Below, piece by piece: positions 35,404-46,322 of a DNA stretch of 64,000 bases (its first letter is position 1; the number at the start of each line of letters is the position of its first letter). Where the stretch lies: assembly GCF_033439725.1 (NCBI RefSeq), contig NW_026944386.1, positions 4,216,001-4,280,000 of the forward strand, given 5' to 3'. A model generated the notes under the pieces. That model had not been told where the DNA came from, searched no databases, and worked only from the letters and a program-made list of their open reading frames with translations. Source of the DNA: Neurospora tetraspora (Eukaryota; Ascomycota; Sordariomycetes; Sordariales; Sordariaceae). Both the position numbers and the translations under genes were made by a program.

Positions 35404-36214
35404 TCACAGCCGACACTCTGTGTTCCTCTTTTCCGACTTGGTGCTTCCGGACCCGTGATCAAGCCCTTCGAGATCGTCACCAGCCTGAGCCCCGTTTCCC
35501 GTGGCACCCAGATTCTGAAGGTCATCGCCTCTTCTAGTTTCACTAGTCTCGGTGGCTTGGCTTTCGGTGTCCTTGGGCTTGATGCCAGTGGGTCTCGTAT
35601 GCTGAAGCTCGCAAGCCTCTTCGGCCACGCCGTTTTGTCGGTCCAGCTCCTTCTTCAGCAAGGCGATCAAGCGGTCGGAATTGTCGATCATCACTTTGTT
35701 GAGGATCTGGTCGCGAGCAGTGCTTGTTAGCAGTCTACAACCCACAGGTCTGCCGCTTGAACGGGAGTCTGGTACAAACCTCGGCGAAGCCATGCCCGGA
35801 ACCAGCTTCTGGCTGTTCATCCTCTCTGGTGCTGCCTTTGCTAGGCTGAGGAACCACATTGATGTCTTCCAGTGTTGAACGCTCACGTGCCTTTGCCAGA
35901 TCTTCGGGTGGTTGGTTGATGTCCTGGGCATTGGACTGAAGAGACTTCGAGTCATAACCAAGATATCCAACCGAGGAAACACGTGCCGGACGGCCTCGCT
36001 GGCATGGTGCTGGCTGCCGTCCCGCTGATGTCGAGCCCGGGAGCGCGTGCATCGCCTGGGCAGGCGACCATCCAGATTCATGATGGCTTGACTCAGGGCA
36101 TGAAGCCATCCAGGATCCTGCCCTGATGTCTGATTGGACCATACGGGAATCATTCTGACTTTCAGCGCCGACGTCGGCGGAGGGAGATTTTTCGTAGCTC
36201 TGCTGAGGCGACAT
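35404..36214 (-). CDS. Group C1: paralogue with shared C-terminal helix module
   Basis: Exons 36214-35780 and 35706-35404 with a 73-nt phase-0 intron (donor GTTTGT, acceptor GACCAG); 245 residues. Exon 1 (145 codons) is a polar, disordered sequence rich in Ser/Pro/Gln/Glu. Exon 2 opens with the group-C helix ILNKVMIDNSDRLIALLKKE, amphipathic with Leu/Ile every three to four residues, then an acidic Thr/Ser/Glu/Gly tail. The same helix opens the last exon of C3 and C4 and, more distantly, C2. No catalytic motif. Start chosen at MSPQQSYEK; two more codons are open upstream without an ATG. Confidence 0.72.
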
Positions 36215-37732
36215 GTTCACGGGTTTCTGTAAGCCCTTCCTTGAAGTCAGTGTTCTGCATCAAATGTTACTGGCTGGGAAAGGTAAGGATGCGAGTAGGT
36301 ACTCACTTGGCTGCGGTTTTCGTTGATCGAACGATAACAATTCCGCTTGTACTAACTGCGATGATTTCGAAGAAGAGGAGAAGGCCGGGAACGGTTGACT
36401 TCACTGCCGCCCTTATTATTTCACGTCAAACACCTCCAGATGCGTGACGCATGACTTAAGGCTGCTCGCTCAATCTTTTTCAGACGCCTGCTGCTACACA
36501 ACCATCGCATCTCAGCCCGGATTCGTAAACAAAGCCGGGCTCCGTTCTTGAAGCCTGAACAAATAAGGACAGATTTACCGAACAGCAGCTCCATGTGAAG
36601 CATTGTGAGAATCCATCTCTATGTACAAGCAAAATTGCCGCACGCACATCGAGTCGACATCAAACGACCTTGCGCCTCGACTTGCAGGTCGGCTTGTCCA
36701 GAAGGCCCCTGGCGTTCCCAATTGACTAATCAGCTGCAACACGCTAACGGTGCAACTGCAGGAAGGCATAAGCCATGGCATGGTGCCTGGCATGAAGCGA
36801 CGTTGTTTTAGGCTTTAAGCCTGTGGGGATCTCGCGTATGATTGCTCTCTCGTGCCGATCTTCGACCGCAAGGCATACGCAGCCCAGCTGACAGATCAGA
36901 TTTCGCCCCTGGCAGCTCGAGCCGAGCGGACTTCGTCTAAGATCAGGCAGCCCGACCTACCACAGCCTCCTCGCTCAAGGCCGCCTCTCCCACGACGTCC
37001 GGGTCGGGTCACTGCATCGACACTCGAAGGGGCTCCACCCGCTTTCTCCGGTTGAGGCATTATGCCAGTACTATTCGGTGAGCAGTCGGAGAGATATTGG
37101 GTCGCTTTTCTAGACTGGTGCTTTTTAGCCGTGATACTCACTGTAATGGTACCACATTCGTCGAAAAGGCAATGTTCTCCCTCGTTGGCATCAAGCTAGT
37201 CACCAATCCTTTGCATGAAATTGGTCCAAAATATGGTTCGCATTCGCCAAGCTTGCCATTTCCAAGGTCTTGCCCATGTCTTTGGCATCGTGAAATAATT
37301 TGAAGGCAACCGGCGCCTCCAGTCAGTCATTATGGTCAACTGTCTGGAAGCACCTGTGGTTTTTTGGCTGACAAGCCGGTGGACCCACCGGTCTTGTACA
37401 CAAAGCACATTGTCCGGTCTGTTTTCCTTTATGATAAGAAGCCATTGGAGGGTTGGCTGTACAGTCTTCCCCTCCCGTTCTAACTCTCAAGCTTCTTCTG
37501 AAGGGTGGTGCTTACCGTTGACTTAGCGAGCGATCTTTACCACGCGCTTTTCTCATCTTTCCACAGTACGTTCTGCTCGACTTGCAAAGGTCTTGACTGT
37601 CATGTCTCGTAGAGTGTAGTGTCTGACATAAAAACTCAGGAACGCCCAATTCAAATACCTGCGATCAGTCACAGCCAAAGCATTAGCGACTTACTCGCCA
37701 ACCACACCAAGCACGTCCACAAATCGGCAATT
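36215..37732. other. Intergenic region between C1 and A2
   Basis: Divergent promoter region for C1 (minus) and A2 (plus). Short repeats of a GGCATGA(A/T)GC type at about 36763-36822. No gene supported. Confidence 0.45.
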
Positions 37733-38204
37733 ATGACTGCCAATAACAGGAACCAACCGTCTGAAGACGGTCACGCCCAGCCCGCCAGCGCTGGCCCTGC
37801 TCCTGTTGGCACCCAATTCAGCACCTTGGCGCAGGCCCTCATGCCTACGCTACTGGATGCGGTTCTTCAAGAACCAACTCGCACCGGCGCCTCGGTGAGC
37901 GATCAGGCACTGAGAACCGCGGTCCTCAATCCCAGCGTAAGTTTTTGAGCTATATTAAAAAAACCACAGACTCTCATATTCAGATATTAATTGCTTCAAT
38001 TTTGTCGATGAACAGATCCTCTCCAACGCGATCACTGCAGTCATGCCAGAAGCCCTCGAAATCGTTCTTGCGGGGGTCACGGCGGCGATTGGCCCAGCGT
38101 ACGCCCCTAACGAGGCAGACATCGAGTACCTGAAAGATCACATCTCCTTCTGGTATCAGCGCAAGATCTTGCTGCAGCAGATTGCTTCTTCGACCGCGAA
38201 CTAG
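37733..38204 (+). CDS. Group A2: small paralogue with shared C-terminal module
   Basis: Exons 37733-37936 and 38016-38204 with a 79-nt phase-0 intron (GTAAGT...GAACAG); 130 residues, the best-preserved group-A member. Exon 1 is polar up to residue 30, then TQFSTLAQALMPTLLDAVLQ, which itself resembles the module helix (MP followed by LL..V). Exon 2 is the module: ILSNAITAVMPEALEIVLAG, a loop with Pro/Gly, then EYLKDHISFWYQRKILLQQI. Both halves are predicted amphipathic helices, so the protein may be a small all-helical dimer. No known domain recognised. An alternative acceptor (ATTCAG at 37978-37983) would disturb the frame. Confidence 0.75.
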
Positions 38205-41200
38205 GTGTTCGAACCTTTCTGTTCCTGGAAGCATGGGTTCTGTTCAGTTCCGATTTCACTTCACACTTTTTTCCTTTGTTCACGTATATCTTCCATTATA
38301 ACTCTCATGAACAGAACTCAGGAAGGAACCTGAACGCACTCTCATCCATAGCATAATGTCTTAACAATCATGTATCCGACCTTCATGTATCCGACCTTCA
38401 TGTCTCTACGACACCAATGAACATCTCTTTTGTCAGCAACAACCTGCAGTACCAATATAGCACATTAACCAGACACCTCGTGTTAACCCATATCTCAACC
38501 TCATAGGTACTGCCTGAGGGTATGCAGAAACATGAAAGTACTTCCATGAGGTCATTGTGTTTCTGAATATCCCTAGAACTCATCGTTAGCGAGTTTGATG
38601 TGCGCGCAGTAGCACATCAAGAAGGAGAGGCGGGAACAGGAAGAAGACTGGAAGCGGCTCGATGCACGCTAGAAAATACGATTAGCGTGTTAGTGCTCTT
38701 TGCGGGCGCCCTAAGATAAAATGTCGCCGCTATTATCTAATTGTTATCGCACGGACACTGCGTCACCGATTCCTGACCCATCACCACTTATAGCACTAAC
38801 ATCCCAACGTGGAGTCTGTTAGTGCACTTACGTTTCTTCCTGTCCCAACTCTTTGTGCCCAACACCATGTTTATTCTCCATTCAAGCACTTCCATTTGGC
38901 GGCATCTCTATCTTACGATTCCACCTCCATCTTGCGCGTAATGAGATGTGTTTTAGCAGTCATATGTTAGATACTAGAAAAGGTCTAACCCAGGATCTAG
39001 CCTTTCATTGCCCAGGGAAGGAGCAGCTTGCCCCAAACAGTGGTAAACCGCTGTCAACAGCGCTGCACAGCGTCATCTGCATCTTTGCATACTAGTATCA
39101 CGGCTTCTGCACATCATAACTTCTGCGGAGGCTTATGCAAGAGCTGACCCAAGTCAACCAGCGGCCATAAGAACTTCACAGAACGAACGTTAGGGGTCGC
39201 GCTCACTCCATGAGACAAGACGTGGCTGCCCGTCTTAGGGTGAGTGCGTTGGAAGCCACGATCCAGCGGCATGGGCCAAATTCCGTTCGGGGCTTTCCGA
39301 CCGGGCAAACACACTGCCAGTTGCCGAGACTCAAGAACCTTGACAGTCGCCAGTGAACAAAGTCTGGTGATGCTTCAAGATTGAATTTGAAGGTGCACCT
39401 CAGCGTACGGAGAAGTATCAATGAGATCTAAGCTCTCAATTGCGTCCTTTGTTTCGAAAGTCCCAGTTGCCAAAAAATGTTGTGGTCAGCTCAATCCAAC
39501 ATCCTCAGGAGGTCTTGGCAACCGTCAGGGTCCCTGTCCAGGCTTGGAGATGCAGGTGAGACAGTTGATGGTATTCTGTGGCCAAGGACCACTTTCCCCG
39601 CCAGGCGGTGAAGCGGAAATGTTGTGTCGTTGGCGAATTGACAAAATGGAAGGAAGGAACAAGACGGGAAGGACAACAGTCAGGCTGCTAACGCAAGTGT
39701 TCTTCCTTTTTGGCGGGGACTCGCTGACGCCATCAGGAACGACAGCTCTGACAGGTACCTAGACCTAGACCGCACATCCCCATCCCACTGGCTGTCCCTT
39801 GGCATCATCAATGCCCATCAACCCCTGACCGTTACAACCGCGCCCTTCCCGGTCCGGGCAGGCCGGAACAAGAAACCGTGAACGCCCACAAATACGCCTT
39901 GTCTGGGGCAAGCAGCCCGGGACCGATGAGATAGCACACTCCATCCATTGATATTCCAGCGCCCGGTGCCTGACCCCGGATCGGATGTACTTTTGCAACC
40001 GGGGGGGAGGGGCCTCGATTCGCGATCATCCCATATCCGATTCCACTCCTAGGTTTTCCGGCCCGCCCGTAGTGCGGTCTCCGAATGTCAACCTAGGGTA
40101 GAAACGACAAGTCACTCCGGGCCAACTTCCTCCCTTCCGCTATCTGCCTCGCTGAGGCAAATCTTGATCCGGGCATCGAAAGGGGGCTTGACAAGAATGC
40201 CCATTCATGAAACCGACAGCGAAATTACACATGCGGTGCTGGGGTTGTCAAGCGTTGTTGTCTCTCAGCTGGAACCGTGATTCTGCGAGACACTTGTCCG
40301 GCGGTCCAGTTGTCTCGTAACGGGTCTCTTGGCGGACAGAAACCCTCGTGTTCCTGACACTCGGCTGCGCTACGCCTACCCCTGTATATAGGGCGAACAG
40401 CCAGCGTAATAAAACGGTCCGAAAGACGGGATGGAAGCATCTCTTGGCGCTGGGGGGCTAACATAATTGGTGGCGGCCCTGAAATACAACTAGCGTCTTC
40501 GTGGGCCATCCCCGCCGGCTGTTTGCTCGCTTCATCCTGCCACACTTGCATCCCGCCCCGAGTCCAAGACCTCGGATCACCACCTGCTCGACCACCCTTG
40601 ATGAGACGGGGCCGGATAGTGATGGGCACCGGTTCGGCACAGTCTCTGAAGAACATGTTTCTACACAGCCAGGTGGAAGGGTCGTTAGAAACGTCAACGT
40701 TCAATTGATGCGGACCGTCATGTCTTAGGAGGCTGGGAGACGCCATTAAAGAATGCTTGAGATAGTCTAGTTCTTATAACCTAGTACCCTATAAGCAAGG
40801 AGACGGGGGGGCGGGCGACTTCCAGGCAATGAACCCACGAGAAAAACCCATCGGATGATTCACAACCCAGGGGGCGCTATCGCGATCAACCTGAATAAGT
40901 CGGGTGCAAATTTCGTGCAATCCCCTGATGGCCGCGCGTATTAGCTTCGAAGCTTTCTTGGCCTGGTAAACGGGAATATGTCTCGCAGGAAGATAGAGGT
41001 TGCGGAATAGAGTGCGGAAATAGCAGCAAGCAGTATCGGTGTGATGTCGAAGTTGAAAGTTGAAACGGCTCTTGGCTCCTGCAGGCCGTGGGCCAGGCTT
41101 TGTTTCCGTGACCAAATGGACTCATCTCTGGCACGATCGGGTTGACGAGCGGTCCCCGGCCTATACCCGATCAGGTACCGAGACAATGTTCGTAGTAGCG

Positions 41201-42756
41201 GTCATGGCCAATACCTAGAGGGTTCCTGTCAAACAAACCCCAAATATTGAATGTCAAAGCGGCAGTAGACCCACCGAACGGGTCCCGCCCGTCCCGCCGC
41301 TCGGGTGTGACCCACATTGACTTCCATTGCTTGCTCCAGTCCGCACTGTCCGCTTACCTCGGAGAAAGGTTCACTGACTGTTCCGAGGAAACGTCGAACT
41401 GGTCTGGATCGGATCCGAAATTAAGTTTCCGGAGATTAAGATTTGGAGCTGGAATCCTTTCAAGAGGATTTGACTCGAGATTTGTCGGGTCCCTTTTTCC
41501 TGGGTGACAACAACCAAGCTGCACAAAGCAGACCTGTTCTCCACTTGCGCCCGCGTTATTGCAATAACATTATTGGCCGTACCCGACCGGCTGGGCATAA
41601 TAAATGGGACGGGACGGAGTAAACAATTGAGTCCAATTGCAGATGCAAGTCATGAACGATTGAGGAATGGCAGATGGTTTTTGTTTACAATAACTGCAAC
41701 GCAAATAATCGCCTGACGAACAGCCAAGGTCCAGATGCACCAGAGCCTTTTACTTTGGGTAAGGTAGAGGGGCTTGATGGGGTCCCAGTCGGAGGAATGT
41801 CACCGGATGTGCGTCGTGTGTCGGGTTGCACGGTCCAAGTCGTTTACCACGCACTTGCTTCATGCCGGCACCGCACTCGCTTCGATCTTATCACGAAGAT
41901 CGGGAAGCGGAAGAAGTCGACATTGCCCCGTGGTGACGAGACAGGGCACATCTGCAACCAACCTCCCCCCTTTTGGCTCTGCCAGATCTAGAGATCCTCC
42001 ATCGTCCTATGGGTTGCACAATCTCGTGCTTCATTGGCATTGCTCCTTAGCTCATGATCTCGCTCTACTCTCCGATGACTTCAAGCGACCTGACTGATTA
42101 GGAAGGAAGTCACACCAGACTGAGCAGTCGCTAAAGGTCTCGTGACGCCTCAGCTATTGCCTGTGCAGTTGAAACCAAAAGTCAGGAACAATAGCACCGT
42201 AAACGGCCGACTCGGTGTCGATCATCTGCTGTGCAATCAGGTACCATTCTCATCAGCCGCCCACTTGCCGGTATCTTTGACGGTCCCCAGTTCCTAGGTC
42301 TTCGTTCAGAAACTTCTATTCCTGTCGCTTCCACTTCACATTAGTCAATCTTCACCATCCTCCGCCCTTGGCCAGCTGAACGTCAATCTAGTGCCGCTAT
42401 TGTAGTGTATAAGGTTTGGCGTGTGGTGACGATGCCATCCACATTCCTCCGTAGTGCCAGTTAACCGTCGATTTAGCGGCAACCGTTGGGGGCCCGGGGG
42501 GATGCCAGCGTCACCTTGTCAGCGGAGTCAGAGGGATGTTCCTGTATTGATGCATTTGTGGTTTAACAGCTCCAAGACTGCGCTATTCTCGTTCAGGAAG
42601 AAGCACGCGATGCTCGCGAGCAATCAGTACCCTGGAGTCCGTTTCGGCGATCACCAAAATATCTCGACGGAGTGAAAGGTGAGTGTCATGGACCGATCCA
42701 ACAGTCGATAGGGCTTCAGGTTATCTCAGTGTTCAGACTACTTTGTTGGGTAAAAG
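38205..42756. other. Gene desert of about 4.5 kb
   Basis: No supported gene. About 38575-39290 is the diverged copy of the A1 downstream flank. The rest has ordinary base composition but only short, overlapping open frames without domains. Confidence 0.5.
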
Positions 42757-42805
42757 GCGACCTGCGGTCGCAAGGGGGGCCTGCGGCCCGTGCGCTGGCG
42801 CGCAC
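42757..42805. repeat. Three contiguous GC-rich hairpins
   Basis: Back-to-back perfect hairpins: 42757-42771 (GCGACC-TGC-GGTCGC), 42777-42789 (GGGCC-TGC-GGCCC) and 42790-42805 (GTGCGC-TGGC-GCGCAC). They stand about 80 bp before composition drops sharply into the AT-rich island. Confidence 0.85.
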
Positions 42806-42884
42806 CTTCCCCCGTATACTTCGTACCCGGGTTTTTCAATTGAATTTTTCCAATCTTTCTATGAGTTGGTCCGTACGTTGTTTA

Positions 42885-44350
42885 TTTTAATATATTTACC
42901 GTAATTAATTAAGAATGCCTAAAAAAGAGGTCTAAGTTTGCTATTAGACAGTGTAATGGCCGACGTGATACGGAACTACGTATGGTTCGAAACAACTATA
43001 TAAGACCACTTGAGTATCAAATCTTCCAGCTTCGATTACTTGTATCCTTTTGTGAAAACACGGGCTGGTTAGTGTAGTAGTCTGCCACCGCCGTAACAGA
43101 CAGTATATAGTTACAGATTTTTATATCGATAAATATACTAGAAATATTCCTCAACTATAAAATAATATAATAATTTCTAACGATGTAAAATATATAGGAA
43201 AAATACCCTTATTGAAAGGAATATAATAATATGTTTAATTTTTTTATATAAGCAATTTAGACTTCGATTTTAGGATTAAATTAAAAAAAATTACAGGTTT
43301 TTATTTTATATACTTATATTATACGATTGTATTTTTTATCCTAACTTTTTAAAATTTTATAAGTATAGTTATAATAATATTTTGATGCTATAGGTATTAC
43401 AGGCAAAGGGTCGAGTGTAGATATAAATATACATAATTATACGAGGTATCACAGGGTTAGACCTCTGTGACTGTCATACGTGATTGCTGTTATGGTCTTA
43501 CCACCATGTACCATTCACATGCTTGTGCAGGCTGCAGCTGCTTCTGAGACTGCTGTAGTCTGATTGGCCAGGTCCTCCCAGCCTCGCGCGGCTGGGACCC
43601 TACTTAAGGCCAGTCCTCCGCGTACAGCTTACGACTGTTCCCTTTCCTCCCTCGTGCAATTACGTATATCTCCGTCTACACTCGACCCTTTGCCCGTGAT
43701 ACGAGGGAGGAAAGGGAACAGTCGTAAGCTGTACGCGGAGGACTGGCCTTAAGTAGGGTCCCAGCCGCGCGAGGCTGGGAGGACCTGGCCAATCAGACTG
43801 CAGCAGTCTCAGAAGTAGCTACAGCTTGCACAAGCATGTGAGTGGTACATGGTGGTAAGACTATGACAGCAATCACGTACGACAGTCACAGAGGTCTAAC
43901 TCTATGACAAATATAATGAAAAGAAGAATTACGAATTCGAATAAACGGAATACTGGTAAAAACTGGAATAGATATTAAAATAGAAGAAAATATAATTAGA
44001 ATAAGAATACTAGGTTAAAGCCTATTTAATTATAATAATCGTCGTTGCTGAAGGGTATCTAATTATTTATATTACTACGCGTTAGCTATATTCGTATCAT
44101 TTAATCGTAATAATTATCATTGCTAAAGGGTATCTAATTATTATTATACGTTAGCTATATTTATATTTTAGAGGTCGTTTTCTATAATAGACACCTAAAA
44201 GTAGTACCATTAAATAAATCTCATTTACGCGATAAAGAATATACTAGATTTATTATAATACAACGTATTATTATAAAATTATAGTATTAACGTTAATTTA
44301 GTTAATCGATTTGTAAACCTATATACAGTTCAGATCTAATCATATACTTA
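42885..44350. other. AT-rich, RIP-like island
   Basis: Very AT-rich DNA full of TA dinucleotides with no long open frame on either strand, except for a GC-richer core (43447-43909) formed by an inverted repeat. This composition is what heavy repeat-induced point mutation leaves in Pezizomycotina. A tRNA-like stretch near 43072 (GGCTGGTTAGTGTAGTAG) cannot be folded fully. Confidence 0.75.
43395..43909. mobile_element. Inverted cluster of LTR-like relics
   Basis: An ungapped 209-nt inverted repeat (43447-43655 against 43909-43701) with a 45-nt spacer. Most mismatches are C/T or G/A. The unit seems to run TGTCA...GTGATAC over about 255 bp, a typical solo-LTR size with short terminal inverted ends; a further inverted end-fragment lies at about 43395-43446. 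No internal coding part remains. This is an old, broken fossil, of gypsy or copia kind but not assignable. Confidence 0.6.
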
Positions 44351-45362
44351 GACCTCCTTGAGCGGAGGGCAAAAATATTGCCAAAAATGGTATTTCAATT
44401 GTATTTATCGAAAAATTTGTAATTACTGTACGGACCGTCAGGTCCGTCCCTGCCCGGGAGCTCAAGGTGGTCTGAGCGCTGAAATAAGCTTCAGGGGCCA
44501 GGTGGGTCGGCTCAGGTGCCGTGCTGTATATGCACACAGCCTGTATACCGTACTTGCATCTTTTGTCTCCTGGGGACGATCCCAGCCCTTCACAGTCAGC
44601 AAAAGCTTGTCAACAATACCAAGGAAAAGCCAGCGCTACACTAGAAGGCCCTGTTGACCTTCCCGAACCTGGAACGGCGGATTCGGCTGTGGTGCATCCC
44701 GTCACCACCCCTCTATGTTGGCCAGGTTCCGATTGGCGGATCTGCCCTGACCCATCCAACCTCCAATCTTGCACCTAACACAGTTCATTCTCTCTTTACT
44801 ACACAGGAACCTCCAAGACGGCCAGCCAAAATATCATTACACTCATTTCCCATCTACGCAATGCCCAACACAGCGTACGTCGCCCGTTCACAGAGAAAAC
44901 GGCGATGGCTGGCATTCCTCCCTGCTTGCTGCCTAACTCTCACAAATGACCTTATCATCGACTCCGTTTCCCTCGATCCTGGCCGACTGTCGAGGGGTTT
45001 ACAAAAAGGACCAGGGCCAGGTCCCCATGTGGGCATGATGTCGCGACTTCACGCCTCTTCTAGCGAACCAATACTAAACCACTGCCGCAAACACAACTGG
45101 GGAAGGACGATGGCTTTACTGCCAATCAGTTGAACTGCCCACCGCGAAGAGTTCCTGGAAGACGGTGCAAAGGTTGCGATGGACCCTTCATGGGCAAAAG
45201 CATAAAGATTGTTGATGCTGCCGCCCAGGGCAGACACCCACCACTTTTGACTTCATTAGCCGTGCTCACCCAGGCCACTTCACATCTTCATCACTTAGTA
45301 CCGTCATCCTCGCGATCCGCGTTCCTACTACATACCCGACTTTTGCAAGTCGATAGTAGATC
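44351..45362. other. Intergenic region upstream of B2
   Basis: Normal composition resumes. No supported gene; the final 200 bases form the promoter and leader of B2. Confidence 0.45.
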
Positions 45363-46322
45363 ATGTTGAATCTCAACCGCCAACCCTCCACCTCTGACGA
45401 GCACGGCTCGGCTCACAACCTCCAACCTGGGGGTGGAAGTCGCCCTGGGCAACACGCAGACAGCAACATTACTCAAGGGCAACTGGCGTTAGTCGGTTAC
45501 TCCTCGTCGGCACCCAGGCCAGCATCGAACGTCAATTTTGACATACCTCAGGCCGCCCCTTTGATGACGAGCGATCTTCAACATCAGCAAACGGCCTTGT
45601 TGCAGTATCCGTCACAGGTCGAGCAGGACACGTCTGCCATGTTGGGAATGCCCATCATGTCATACCCAACAACCAACACGGGTATCGGCAACCTGCCGGC
45701 CAGAGAAGGTGTCCCGTCGGTTTACACGCAGGGTTACGGCGGACCCGTGCCTTCCATTTCTTACCCTAACCCCACGGCCGGCCAAGGCGGATGGTACTAC
45801 GGTCAGCAAGTGCCGCCGGCCCAGCCCGGTGTGTACCAAAACGACGGTTCACACAGGCCTAATCCCCGAGGTGCGGCGCCTTCTGAGCGGGATTGGAGCG
45901 AGGAGCACACCTGGATCTTGCGGGAGGGCAAGCGCTTGGGGATGAAAGTCCACGAGATCACGCATTGGCTGTCGCTCATTGATGGCATTGAGAGAACCCC
46001 AAATTGCATTACGAAGCGCTGGGCAAGAATCAAGCAGAAGTGTGTCCCGAAAGAAGTGAGTAGCAGTAGCACCAGCAGCAGCATACACCGGCTCAAGTCA
46101 CTGACTATCACCCAATAAATGTAGGAAAAGGACGAAATCGTCCGCGACTTGACTCCGACCTTGACCCAGCTGATCTACGATGCGGTGTGCAACAAACTCG
46201 GGGGTCAGAGGCTCAACGACGCCGGGCAGTTGACCGATGTTGAGCGGGACGTGAAGGAGATTACGAGGCAGCATATGGAGCGGTGCATTCAGGAGGTCCT
46301 CGTCCGGGCTCTGGGTAACTAG
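45363..46322 (+). CDS. Group B2: SANT/Myb-like paralogue (intact)
   Basis: Exons 45363-46055 and 46125-46322, 69-nt phase-0 intron (GTGAGT...TGTAG); 296 residues with no internal stop, the best reference for group B. Residues 1-175 are disordered, rich in Gln/Pro/Gly/Tyr/Ser, like an activation domain. Residues about 178-232 hold DWSEEHTWILREGKRLGMKV...NCITKRWARIK, a SANT/Myb-like three-helix pattern. The last exon carries the module DLTPTLTQLIYDAVCNKLGG, a loop, then ERDVKEITRQHMERCIQEVL. The layout of disordered region, putative DNA-binding block and C-terminal helical module suggests a transcription regulator; target and partners are unknown. Confidence 0.8.

Noticed and set aside
43072-43120. 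tRNA-like stretch with GGTTAGTGTAGTAG in the AT-rich island
   Set aside because: No matching acceptor or T arm could be found; may be a decayed tRNA-derived repeat but not a gene.
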